Source: Streptomyces pseudovenezuelae (GTDB lineage: Bacteria > Actinomycetota > Actinomycetes > Streptomycetales > Streptomycetaceae). Taken from it: a stretch of DNA of 64,000 nucleotides. The notes below the pieces were generated by a model, which was not told the origin of the DNA, did not search any database, and saw nothing but the letters and a program-made list of their open reading frames with translations. A program made the translations under genes and the position numbers. Of the stretch, positions 9,661 to 16,896 are shown piece after piece (the first letter of the stretch is position 1; each line of letters opens with the position of its first letter). Where the stretch lies: NCBI RefSeq assembly GCF_001513955.1, contig NZ_KQ948145.1, positions 834,212 to 898,211 on the forward strand. The letters run 5' to 3'.

Positions 9661-10239
9661 CTACAGACCCCAGTGCTCCGGCCGGCCCTTGCTCGCGCCC
9701 GACGGGTCCATGCCCGCCCAGACCCGGTGCCCGGGCGGGAAGCCCATCGCCACCAGGCAGTTGATGAGCATTCCGTGCGCCAGGAAGGTCGTGGTCTCGT
9801 TGACGTCGGCGCCGAGCGGGAGATGGACGGTGTCCCACAGCCGCATCCAGCCGGCCCGCACCGTCTCTCCGAACTCGCTGTCGCCCTCCTGCTCGGCGGC
9901 CGCCACGGCGACGTACATCTGCATCTGCATCATCAGCCACTCGGGCCGCTCCGTGATGACCCGGGTGTACGCGTCCGCCATGGCATGCAGGGCCTCTTCG
10001 CCCGTCAGCCCCTTGGAGGCGTCCTCGAAGGTGCGGATGGTGTCCTCCACGCAGCGCTCCGCCGTCGCCAGGAAGATCGCCTTCTTGCCCGGGAAGAGCC
10101 GGAAGAGATACGGCTGAGAGACCCCGACCCGCTTGGCGATCGCCTCGGTCGACGTGCCGTGGTAGCCGCCGCGGGCGAACTCGGCGGTCGCCGCGCGGAT
10201 GACACTCTCGCGCCTCTCGTCTGCACTCATCCTGGCCAT
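9661..10239 (-). CDS. TetR-family transcriptional repressor
   Basis: The 192-residue protein has an N-terminal helix-turn-helix (IRAATAEFARGGYHGTSTEA then IAKRVGVSQPYLFRLFPGKK) and a ligand-binding C-terminal domain. It is transcribed toward the exporter, 85 bp away. One TTAGT-N8-ACTAA operator lies immediately before its own start and a second before the exporter, so it should repress both itself and the pump. The start could be 10239 or the in-frame ATG at 10230. The operator ends only 9 bp before 10239, which leaves no room for a normal ribosome site. Confidence 0.92.
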   Translation of the reverse strand: MARMSADERRESVIRAATAEFARGGYHGTSTEAIAKRVGVSQPYLFRLFPGKKAIFLATAERCVEDTIRTFEDASKGLTGEEALHAMADAYTRVITERPEWLMMQMQMYVAVAAAEQEGDSEFGETVRAGWMRLWDTVHLPLGADVNETTTFLAHGMLINCLVAMGFPPGHRVWAGMDPSGASKGRPEHWGL

Positions 10240-10248
10240 GCGAATAAG

Positions 10249-10266
10249 TTAGTACTCAATCACTAA
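10249..10266. promoter_or_regulatory. TetR operator upstream of the repressor gene
   Basis: The palindromic TTAGTACTCAATCACTAA matches the exporter operator (9603-9620) at 16/18 positions in opposite orientation. It is placed to block the tetR promoter. Confidence 0.85.
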
Positions 10267-10306
10267 CATGGCAAGAGGTGGCGTGCGAAGACGCTCCATG
10301 ACGTCG

Positions 10307-10341
10307 GTAAGGGGCGCCCCACCATGGAGAGCGCCCCTTAC
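10307..10341 (-). terminator. Hairpin terminator after the HadB-like gene
   Basis: An 11-bp perfect inverted repeat (10307-10317 with 10331-10341) has a 13-nt loop. It lies between the MaoC gene and tetR. Confidence 0.6.
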
Positions 10342-10362
10342 GTCGACAGCCGGCCCCAGCCC

Positions 10363-10791
10363 TCAGGCCAGCCGTACGACCGCCCGTGACATCCCCAGCA
10401 CCTTCTGTCCCGCGCTGGTCGCCGTGAGGTCCACGCGGACCGTGTTGTCGTCCAGCTTGGCGGCGACCTTGGCGCTGACCTCGATCGTGGCGCCCTGGTC
10501 GTCGTTCGGGACGACGACGGGCTTGGTGAAGCGGACGCCGTACTCGACGACCGCGCCCGGGTCGCCGGTCCAGTCGGTCACCACACGGATCGCCTCGGCC
10601 ATCGTGAACATGCCGTGCGCGATGACGTCCGGCAGCCCGACCTCCTTGGCGAACTTCTCGTTCCAGTGAATGGGGTTGAAGTCCCCGGAGGCGCCCGCGT
10701 ACTGGACGAGGGTGGCGCGGGTCACCGGGAAGGACTGGGCGGGCAGTTCGGTGCCGACCTCGACGTCGGAGTAGGAGATCTTCGCCGTCAT
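10363..10791 (-). CDS. MaoC-family hydratase, HadB-like
   Basis: The 142-residue single hot-dog domain carries the hydratase-2 catalytic signature as YAGASGDFNPIHWNEKFAKE (Asp and His) followed by VIAHGMFTMA. In mycobacteria the HadA/HadB heterodimer dehydrates beta-hydroxyacyl-ACP in FAS-II mycolate synthesis. Streptomyces make no mycolates, so the substrate here is unknown. The start is the ATG at 10791. A GTG at 10803 overlaps the upstream gene's stop and is an alternative, but its ribosome site would be too close. Confidence 0.88.
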   Translation of the reverse strand: MTAKISYSDVEVGTELPAQSFPVTRATLVQYAGASGDFNPIHWNEKFAKEVGLPDVIAHGMFTMAEAIRVVTDWTGDPGAVVEYGVRFTKPVVVPNDDQGATIEVSAKVAAKLDDNTVRVDLTATSAGQKVLGMSRAVVRLA

Positions 10792-10799
10792 CTGCTTCT

Positions 10800-11252
10800 T
10801 CACGCCCCTTCTGCCGCGCGGGCGACGAGCTTCGTCCAGGCGGTCACGACGTGCTCGCCGGCCTCGTCGTGGACCTCGCCGCGGATGTCCAGGATGTCGT
10901 TGCCGGCCATGGACTTGATCGCTTCGATGGTGGAGATGACGGTCAGCCGGTCACCGGCGCGCACGGGGCGGACGTAGGCGAACTTCTGGTCGCCGTGCAC
11001 CACGCGGCTGTAGTCCAGGCCGAGCTGCGGGTCCTGCACGACCTGTCCCGCGGCCCTGAACGTGATCGAGAACACGAAGGTCGGCGGGGCGATCACGTCG
11101 GGGTGACCGAGCGCCTTGGCGGCCTCGGGGTCCGTGTACGCGGGGTTGGTGTCCCCCACCGCCACGGCGAACTCGCGGATCTTCTCCCGGCCCACCTCGT
11201 AGGGGTCGGTGGGCGGGTAGGTCCGCCCCACGAAGGACTGGTCGAGCGCCAT
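10800..11252 (-). CDS. MaoC N-terminal (FAS1-like) dehydratase, HadA-like
   Basis: The 150-residue hot-dog protein starts MALDQSFVGRTYPPTDPYEV. It resembles HadA, the non-catalytic but substrate-binding partner of HadB, with the conserved segment VGDTNPAYTDPEAAKALGHP followed by VIAPPTF. The ATG at 11252 is preceded by AGGAGGTG at ideal spacing. It is followed directly by the HadB-like gene, so the two products probably form a heterodimer. The order rpmG-hadA-hadB mirrors mycobacteria. Confidence 0.88.
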   Translation of the reverse strand: MALDQSFVGRTYPPTDPYEVGREKIREFAVAVGDTNPAYTDPEAAKALGHPDVIAPPTFVFSITFRAAGQVVQDPQLGLDYSRVVHGDQKFAYVRPVRAGDRLTVISTIEAIKSMAGNDILDIRGEVHDEAGEHVVTAWTKLVARAAEGA

Positions 11253-11307
11253 GGGCTCGGCACCTCCTGGTTGCTCTACTGACCGGTATGAGGTCACTCA
11301 ACGACGC

Positions 11308-11339
11308 GAGGCCGCCCCCGATCTCTCGGGGACGGCCTC
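11308..11339 (-). terminator. Hairpin between rpmG and the HadA-like gene
   Basis: A 14-bp stem (11308-11321 with 11326-11339, one G-U pair in minus-strand RNA) has a TCTC-type 4-nt loop just after the rpmG stop. Confidence 0.7.
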
Positions 11340-11354
11340 GTGTACGAGCCTGAT

Positions 11355-11519
11355 TTATCGCGTTTCGCGGTGCGCGGTGTGCGCGTTGCAACGCGGGCAG
11401 TGCTTCTTCATCTCCAGTCGGTCCGGGTTGTTACGCCGGTTCTTCTTGGTGATGTAGTTCCGCTCCTTGCACTCCACGCAGGCCAGCGTGATCTTCGGGC
11501 GGACGTCGGTGGCAGCCAC
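11355..11519 (-). CDS. rpmG: 50S ribosomal protein L33 (zinc-binding form)
   Basis: The 54-residue protein matches L33 and keeps both zinc-ribbon pairs, CVEC and CPRC, so it is the zinc-containing (C+) paralogue. Streptomyces normally carry a second, cysteine-free L33 elsewhere under Zur control. The GTG start at 11519 is preceded by AAGGAG at 7-nt spacing. It lies downstream of tRNA-Met and tRNA-Thr. Confidence 0.96.
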   Translation of the reverse strand: MAATDVRPKITLACVECKERNYITKKNRRNNPDRLEMKKHCPRCNAHTAHRETR

Positions 11520-11610
11520 GTGAGTGCTCCTTGACGAACGGATGGGACAGGGTTCAACGCATAGAAGAGTAGCCGATCGAAGGACCGACCCCACAATCGG
11601 CTACTGTCTG

Positions 11611-11683
11611 TAGCGGTGACCGGACTTGAACCGGTGACACAGCGATTATGAGCCGCTTGCTCTACCGACTGAGCTACACCGCT
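11611..11683 (-). tRNA. tRNA-Met (CAT), elongator type
   Basis: The 73-nt cloverleaf has acceptor stem AGCGGTG/CACCGCT, a D-arm with GCTCAGTCGGTAGAGC, anticodon loop CTCATAA and T-loop TTCAAGT. The paired first base (A-U) argues for elongator rather than initiator tRNA. A TilS-modified tRNA-Ile(CAU) cannot be excluded from sequence alone. Confidence 0.9.
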
Positions 11684-11729
11684 GTGATGCGATCGGACCC
11701 CGCCTCGCGGCGGGGACCTCTCACACCAG

Positions 11730-11802
11730 AGCCCCAATACGGAATCGAACCGTAGACCTTCTCCTTACCATGGAGACGCTCTACCGACTGAGCTATTGGG
11801 GC
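11730..11802 (-). tRNA. tRNA-Thr (GGT)
   Basis: The 73-nt cloverleaf has acceptor stem GCCCCAA/TTGGGGC, anticodon stem TCTCC/GGAGA with loop ATGGTAA (anticodon GGT), and T-loop TTCGATT. It lies 46 bp upstream of tRNA-Met and is probably co-transcribed with it and rpmG. Confidence 0.95.
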
Positions 11803-12059
11803 GAGCGATGAAGACATTACACGCTCCGCCGCCGTTCGCCCAAATCCGTTTCGCGCCGCCCTGAGCGCCTTGATCCACGGGGTTCCCGCGGGCCTCGACA
11901 GCCCCTCCGGCACGGCGGGCCACACCGGTACGACTATTGCGCTCCTCCCCGTCACGGACACACCGCCGCCCTAGGCTCGACTCACTCTGCGTGATCTTGC
12001 GACTTCTTGCGCGGTTCCGGCGGCTCCGGGCTTGCGCAGCCCCGAGCCCCTGGAGCGCG

Positions 12060-13331
12060 ATGCCCGACAGCCAGCCGCAGCCGCCCCACTCCTCGTCCTC
12101 GTCGGGTGCCGCGTCGTCGGGCCGGTCCGAGGGGCCCGGCCTCCTGCTGTGCGGGGCGCGGCTCACCGACGGCAGGACCGTGGACGTACGGCTGGCCGGC
12201 GGGCGCATCGAGGCGGTCGGTACGGCCGGGAGCCTGGCCGGGGGCGGCACGCGCGCGTGCGGCGGGCGGGTGGATCTCAGCGGCTATCTGCTCCTGCCGG
12301 CCCCGGCCGAGCCGCACGCCCACGGCGACACCGCGCTGTCGGCCGACGCCGAGGGCCCGGTCTCCCCCGACCCCGAGGACGTCCAGCGCCGGGCCACGGA
12401 GGCCGCGCTGCTGCAGCTCGGACACGGGGCGACCGCGCTCCGGGCACACGTACGCGTGGGCGACGTCCAGGGGCTGGGCGCGCTGGCCGCCGTACTCCAG
12501 GCGCGGCGGTCGCTGCGCGGGCTCACCGAGGTGACGGCCGTCGCGATGCCCCGGGTGCTGACGGGGGTGGCGGGTGCGGAGGGACTCGCCATGTTGCGGG
12601 ACGCGTTGAAGATGGGTGCCTCGGTGGTGGGCGGCTGTCCTGATCTCGACCCCGATCCGACCGGCTACGCGGAGGCGGTCCTGGAGGTCGCCTCGGAGCA
12701 CGGCTGCCCCGTGGACCTGCACACCGACGCCACCGACCCGGCCCGGCTCGCCCGCCTCGGCGCCATGGCCGGGGGGCTGCGGCCCGGCGTGACCCTCGGT
12801 CCCTGCGCGGGCCTCGACCGGCTCCCCGCGGAGGTGGTCTCGCGCACCGCCGACCAGCTCGCGGCGGCCGGGGTCGCCGTGGTGTGCCTGCCGCAGGGCG
12901 GCTGCGCGGGCGTGGACGGCCGGGGCACGGCTCCGGTACGGCTGCTGCGCGCGGCCGGGGTCCGGGTGGCCGCAGGCAGCGGCGCGCTGCGGGACGCCTG
13001 CAACCCCGTGGGGCGCGGGGATCCGCTGGAGGCCGCGTACCTGCTCGCCTCCCGGTACGGCCTGCGGCCGGAGGACGCCTACGACGCGGTGAGCACCTCG
13101 GCACGAGCCGTACTCGGGTTGCCCGAAGTCCGCGTGGAGGCGGGGTTCCCGGCCGAGTTGCTCGCGGTACGGGGCGACCGCCTGGCCGGCGCGCTCTCCC
13201 TGGCGTACAGCCGGATCGTGGTGCACAGGGGGCGCGTGGTGGCACGGACGAGCGCGGTACGGGAGTACTGCAACTCGGCGGCGGCCGCGGAGTTGGGGCT
13301 GCCTCGGCAGGGGCGGGGGGACGGGCCGTAG
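12060..13331 (+). CDS. Amidohydrolase/cytosine-deaminase-like protein, probably inactive
   Basis: This 423-residue protein has the N-terminal beta-sandwich (LLLCGARLTDGRTVDVRLAG), the metal-binding HxH as EPHAHGDT, and the barrel layout of cytosine deaminase. Later catalytic positions appear lost. The HCDE motif reads LHTDAT (Glu to Ala). The next metal histidine region reads GVTLGPCAGL, with no His. The GxDxxxD region reads GSGALRDACNPVGRGD, with the first Asp replaced by Gly. It may be a pseudoenzyme with a binding role. The start is the ATG at 12060, preceded by GGAG. The N-terminal 20 residues are Ser/Pro-rich. Confidence 0.78.
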   Translation: MPDSQPQPPHSSSSSGAASSGRSEGPGLLLCGARLTDGRTVDVRLAGGRIEAVGTAGSLAGGGTRACGGRVDLSGYLLLPAPAEPHAHGDTALSADAEGPVSPDPEDVQRRATEAALLQLGHGATALRAHVRVGDVQGLGALAAVLQARRSLRGLTEVTAVAMPRVLTGVAGAEGLAMLRDALKMGASVVGGCPDLDPDPTGYAEAVLEVASEHGCPVDLHTDATDPARLARLGAMAGGLRPGVTLGPCAGLDRLPAEVVSRTADQLAAAGVAVVCLPQGGCAGVDGRGTAPVRLLRAAGVRVAAGSGALRDACNPVGRGDPLEAAYLLASRYGLRPEDAYDAVSTSARAVLGLPEVRVEAGFPAELLAVRGDRLAGALSLAYSRIVVHRGRVVARTSAVREYCNSAAAAELGLPRQGRGDGP

Positions 13332-13418
13332 CGGAGGTGTCCCACAGGCGGGCGCGGGGTGTCCTCGTGACGGGGGCGGGGCGTCGTAGGGACGGGGCGG
13401 GGCGTGATGGCGGTGGGG

Positions 13419-13456
13419 CCGGGAAATGAGGGTGGGACCGGGAAATGAGGGTGGCT
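13419..13456 (+). repeat. Two tandem copies of a 19-bp repeat
   Basis: The unit CCGGGAAATGAGGGTGG plus two bases occurs at 13419-13437 and again at 13438-13456. It lies in the G-rich spacer before the NAD-binding gene. No function is evident. Confidence 0.7.
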
Positions 13457-13549
13457 GGTGCCGTGGTCACCACACCCGTGCGCCCCCCAGCCCCACCCCG
13501 CACTCCCCTGACGCGGCGTTCGCGAGTGTTCCGGCGTACGGTCGAAGGC

Positions 13550-14206
13550 ATGCGCATTGTCATCGCTGGTGGTCATGGTCAGATCGCGCTGCGGCTGGAG
13601 CGGCTGCTCGCCGCGCGCGGGGACGAGGTCGCGGGGATCATCCGCCGCCCTGAACAGGGCGACGACCTGCGGGACGTCGGTGCCGAATCGGTCGTCCTGG
13701 ACCTGGAGTCGGCCTCGGTCGAGGAGGTCGTGGCGGCTCTGCGGGGCGCGGACGCGGCGGTCTTCGCGGCGGGCGCGGGCCCCGGCAGCGGCGCCTCCCG
13801 CAAGGACAGCGTGGACAAGGCCGCCGCGGTGCTGTTCGCGGACGCGGCGGTCCGGGCGGGCGTACGGCGCTTTGTGGTCGTGTCGTCCATGGGCGCGGAC
13901 CCGCGGCACGAGGGCGACGAGATCTTCGACGTCTACCTGCGCGCCAAGGGCGAGGCCGACGCCTATGTGAGTGGCCTGGACGACCTGGACTGGACGATTC
14001 TGCGCCCCGGCGGGCTCACGGACGACGCCGGCAAGGGCCTCGTCCGACTGGAGGCGCACACCGGCCGCGGCCAGATCCCGCGCGACGACGTGGCCGCCGT
14101 ACTGGCGGAGTTGCTGGACACACCCGCCACGGCCGGGCTGACGCTGGAGCTGGTGAGCGGTTCCACGCCGGTGTCGGTGGCGGTGAAGTCGGTGGCGGGC
14201 AACTGA
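13550..14206 (+). CDS. NAD(P)-binding atypical SDR protein
   Basis: The 218-residue Rossmann protein opens MRIVIAGGHGQIALRLERLL, giving the glycine-rich dinucleotide motif at residues 6-12. Further typical segments are VFAAGAGPGS, the strand RFVVVSSMGADPRH and LDWTILRPGGLTDD. It belongs to the NmrA/NAD-dependent-epimerase-like group. Those proteins often lack the canonical Tyr-Lys pair and act as reductases or redox sensors. Substrate is unknown. The start was chosen at the Rossmann strand (ATG at 13550, with GAAGG just upstream). A long upstream reading is low-complexity and was rejected. Confidence 0.85.
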   Translation: MRIVIAGGHGQIALRLERLLAARGDEVAGIIRRPEQGDDLRDVGAESVVLDLESASVEEVVAALRGADAAVFAAGAGPGSGASRKDSVDKAAAVLFADAAVRAGVRRFVVVSSMGADPRHEGDEIFDVYLRAKGEADAYVSGLDDLDWTILRPGGLTDDAGKGLVRLEAHTGRGQIPRDDVAAVLAELLDTPATAGLTLELVSGSTPVSVAVKSVAGN

Positions 14207-14396
14207 GGACGCCCGCGTCGTCGCGACGGACGAACGGGACGCCTTCGTACGGAGGCGGCACTACGGGGCTTACTAGGCATGGAAGTTCACGACGGCGGGT
14301 CCCCTCGTGCGGATGGAGGGCTGCCGTGCGGCCGGAGGGCCTGAGGTTGGGCGGGGACGACGGACGGTGCGTCAGGAAGCCCGGTAGGACGGCACG

Positions 14397-14609
14397 TCAG
14401 AACAAGGGCAGCTGTCCGGGTACGACGGGGACTGCGTACCCGTCCAACGACGGCTGTGCGGCTCCGAGTTCCGCCTGTCTGCGGGAGCCCGGGCACGAGA
14501 CGAGCTGACCTCTCTCGCGCGCGCCGGGCGGGTCGTGCCGGGCGAAGCGGCCGGCGACGACGGCGATCTCGCGACGGCACTCGGGGCAGAGCCTGCGACG
14601 ACTGGACAT
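14397..14609 (-). CDS. Conserved small hypothetical protein with CxxC
   Basis: The 70-residue basic protein MSSRRRLCPECRREIAVVAG has one CPEC pair near the N-terminus and a second cysteine in LVSCPGS. It ends with the hydrophobic tail VPVVPGQLPLF. I recognise this sequence type as recurrent in Streptomyces genomes, but no function is known to me. A small zinc-binding protein is possible, although only three cysteines and one histidine (RFARHDP) are seen. It is a single gene, divergent from the membrane protein at 14842. Confidence 0.7.
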   Translation of the reverse strand: MSSRRRLCPECRREIAVVAGRFARHDPPGARERGQLVSCPGSRRQAELGAAQPSLDGYAVPVVPGQLPLF

Positions 14610-14841
14610 GCAGTCAGTGTGCCCCGGGCGGGCGGGATATGTGCGTCTGGACTGGGCGGTTGGGTCGATCGGGGGTGGGTGGGAACGGGGGACCTGCGCC
14701 ACTTCATTCGCCGGCGGATGGATAAGGAGCGGGCCGTACAGACGGGTTGACTGGCTGTTGTGGCCGGTTGTCCATAGGCGGCGTTCGAAGGGGTATTCGG
14801 AAACGACAGCGGTGTTTGTCGATTCCGAGGAGGTACGTGCC

Positions 14842-15381
14842 GTGCGCTCCTTCAAGCGCTGGCTCGACCGCAGTCTGGCCGCACAGGCGGCCATGTTGTT
14901 CCTTTTAGGTGTGGGTATCAGCGCCCTGTTCCGCCGGGACGACCATCCGGTCCTCTGGGTGATCCAGGGATTCCTCTACGGCGCCATCGGCGTCACGTGC
15001 GTGGCCGTGCAGCGTCGCCGGGCGAGCCGCGCGGCAGGCACCGACCCACGCGGCCTCGCCGAGCTCAACCGCAGGATCCGGCATCGTGAGGTGCCGAGCG
15101 AGCCCGGGGAACGGGAATCCATGCGACGGCTGGTCGACGACCAACTGAGCCGGCTCGAACGCAGCAGCCGGTGGCTCCCGTACTGGCTGGGATTCATGTG
15201 CCTGATCGCGGCTGCCCCGCTCGCCCTCGGGGTCGCCGCCGGATCACTGGCCTTCCCGCTCGTCATCGCGGTCGCCATGATCGGCTTCTGCTGCTGGGTC
15301 GTCTGGATGCGGCGACAGGCCTCGGACCGCTTCCAGTACATGCGCGGGGCACTGCGGGAGGATCGCGAACGCGTGTCCTGA
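14842..15381 (+). CDS. Small membrane protein with a TTA codon
   Basis: The 179-residue protein has an N-terminal pair of membrane helices (AAMLFLLGVGISALF and VLWVIQGFLYGAIGVTCVAV), a charged middle loop of about 60 residues, and a C-terminal pair (WLGFMCLIAAAPLALG and LVIAVAMIGFCCWVVW). The GTG at 14842 has GAGGAGG upstream. Codon 22 (14905-14907) is TTA, the rare leucine codon read only by the bldA tRNA in Streptomyces. Translation is therefore expected to depend on developmental stage. No family is recognised. Confidence 0.82.
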   Translation: MRSFKRWLDRSLAAQAAMLFLLGVGISALFRRDDHPVLWVIQGFLYGAIGVTCVAVQRRRASRAAGTDPRGLAELNRRIRHREVPSEPGERESMRRLVDDQLSRLERSSRWLPYWLGFMCLIAAAPLALGVAAGSLAFPLVIAVAMIGFCCWVVWMRRQASDRFQYMRGALREDRERVS

Positions 15382-15451
15382 CGCCGCCGCACCGCCCTGC
15401 ACCGTCACCGCGCTTCACCAGACGGCCCGCTGTCGGACCGTCCATACATGA

Positions 15452-15499
15452 AGAGACCCCCTCCGCCCTGCGTTTCCGCAGTTCGGAGGGGGCCTCTTT
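15452..15499. terminator. Bidirectional terminator between membrane gene and tRNA-Tyr
   Basis: The long GC-rich stem (about 15452-15465 with 15484-15497) contains an inner CTGCG/CGCAG hairpin in its loop and ends in TCTTTC. It lies between converging transcription units. Confidence 0.75.
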
Positions 15500-15506
15500 C
15501 TCAGCG

Positions 15507-15588
15507 TGGCGGCGCCAGGATTCGAACCTGGGAAGGCTGAGCCGGCAGATTTACAGTCTGCTCCCTTTGGCCGCTCGGGCACACCGCC
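15507..15588 (-). tRNA. tRNA-Tyr (GTA)
   Basis: The 82-nt class II tRNA has acceptor stem GGCGGTG/CGCCGCC (one U-G), a long variable arm, anticodon loop CTGTAAA and T-loop TTCGAAT. Confidence 0.96.
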
Positions 15589-15824
15589 GGGGTTTGCTGC
15601 CCTTCGAACCGTCTTTCGGCGGTGCTCCGTGGCAACGACGTAAACAATACCCGATGCCGAGGGGTGCTTCGCCACCCGATTGATCTGCGCCCGGAGGCCA
15701 TGGGGTGACTAGGCTTGGGCGGATGCGGCCCGGGTTCACACCGGGCTCGGCGCCCGCCCCCACGTACGCCGATACGCATCCGTACGCACGTCGACACGCA
15801 CCCCGATACAAGGAGCCACAGGAC

Positions 15825-16313
15825 ATGGCCGACTCCAGTTTCGACATCGTCTCGAAGGTCGAGCGGCAGGAGGTCGACAACGCCCTCAACCAGGCCGCCA
15901 AGGAGATCTCCCAGCGCTACGACTTCAAGGGCGTGGGTGCCTCGATCTCGTGGTCCGGCGACAAGATCCTGATGGAGGCGAACTCCGAGGACCGGGTGAA
16001 CGCCGTCCTCGACGTCTTCCAGTCCAAGCTGATCAAGCGCGGGATCTCGCTGAAGGCGCTCGACGCGGGCGAGCCGCAGCTCTCCGGCAAGGAGTACAAG
16101 ATCTTCGCGTCGATCGAGGAGGGCATCTCCCAGGACAACGCCAAGAAGGTCGCGAAGATCATCCGTGACGAGGGCCCGAAGGGTGTGAAGGCCCAGGTCC
16201 AGGGCGACGAGCTGCGGGTCAGCTCGAAGAGCCGTGACGACCTGCAGTCCGTCATCGCCCTGCTGAAGGGCAAGGACTTCGACTTCGCGATCCAGTTCGT
16301 GAACTACCGGTGA
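15825..16313 (+). CDS. YajQ/DUF520-family nucleotide-binding protein
   Basis: The 162-residue protein [20 protein letters not shown] matches the YajQ family across its whole length. It has two ferredoxin-like repeats and the typical segments [13 protein letters not shown] and [14 protein letters not shown] at the C-terminus. Family members bind nucleotides, including c-di-GMP in Xanthomonas. A role here is unproven. The ATG at 15825 has an AGGAG 14 bp upstream. A strong hairpin follows the stop. Confidence 0.93.
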   Translation: MADSSFDIVSKVERQEVDNALNQAAKEISQRYDFKGVGASISWSGDKILMEANSEDRVNAVLDVFQSKLIKRGISLKALDAGEPQLSGKEYKIFASIEEGISQDNAKKVAKIIRDEGPKGVKAQVQGDELRVSSKSRDDLQSVIALLKGKDFDFAIQFVNYR

Positions 16314-16347
16314 GCCGCTGATTCGCCGATCGGCACCGATCCACGAG

Positions 16348-16380
16348 GAAGGGTGGGCACCTGGCCGGTGCCCACCCTTC
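16348..16380. terminator. Convergent terminator after yajQ
   Basis: A perfect 14-bp stem (16348-16361 with 16367-16380) with a 5-nt loop lies between two converging genes. It has no T tract. Confidence 0.8.
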
Positions 16381-16404
16381 TCGCCTGCTGGCTGCGGTTC
16401 GGGG

Positions 16405-16671
16405 TCAGTCGCGCGAGTTGCCGAACAGGAGACGGTAGGCGATCAGGAGCACGAGGGAGCCGCCGATCGCGGCAGCCCAGGTGGGACCGTCGTAGAAGCT
16501 CTTGCTGACCGGGTGGTCCAGCCAGCGGGCCGATATCCAGCCGCCGATGAACGCGCCCGCGACGCCGATCAGGGTCGTCCCGATCAGGCCGCCCGGGTCA
16601 CGGCCCGGCAGGAGGAACTTGGCGATGGCTCCGGCCAACAGCCCCAGGATGATCCAGCCGATGATGCTCAT
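16405..16671 (-). CDS. GlsB/YeaQ/YmgE-family membrane protein
   Basis: The 88-residue protein MSIIGWIILGLLAGAIAKFL has three hydrophobic helices and the family pattern PGRDPGGLIGTTLIGVAGAF. These stress-associated proteins are found next to alkaline-shock proteins in other Gram-positives, and their molecular role is unclear. The ATG at 16671 coincides with the start of the first helix. The upstream in-frame extension is arginine-rich spacer and was excluded. Confidence 0.9.
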   Translation of the reverse strand: MSIIGWIILGLLAGAIAKFLLPGRDPGGLIGTTLIGVAGAFIGGWISARWLDHPVSKSFYDGPTWAAAIGGSLVLLIAYRLLFGNSRD

Positions 16672-16896
16672 GCCCTGAACCTGCCCTTCCGCGCTGTGTC
16701 CGCACTGTCCGCGGACTGTGATCTTCGTCCCGGCGGACCGGGCGAGCGCTCGTGTGCATGGGTCGTACGTCCTACCCGCCCGGCCTGCGTGCGGTGTTCG
16801 TCGACGGTATTCGTCGAGCGGGTGTTCGCGTCGTGTTGCCGAAGAGGACGTCAGGGCCGCGTTCCGCGGTTGCAAGGGATCAGTAGGGTGCGGCCC

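Noticed and set aside
3849..15588. Integrated element at one of the four tRNA genes
   Set aside because: No integrase, no direct-repeat copy of a tRNA 3' end and no foreign-looking cargo was seen beside tRNA-Trp, Met, Thr or Tyr.
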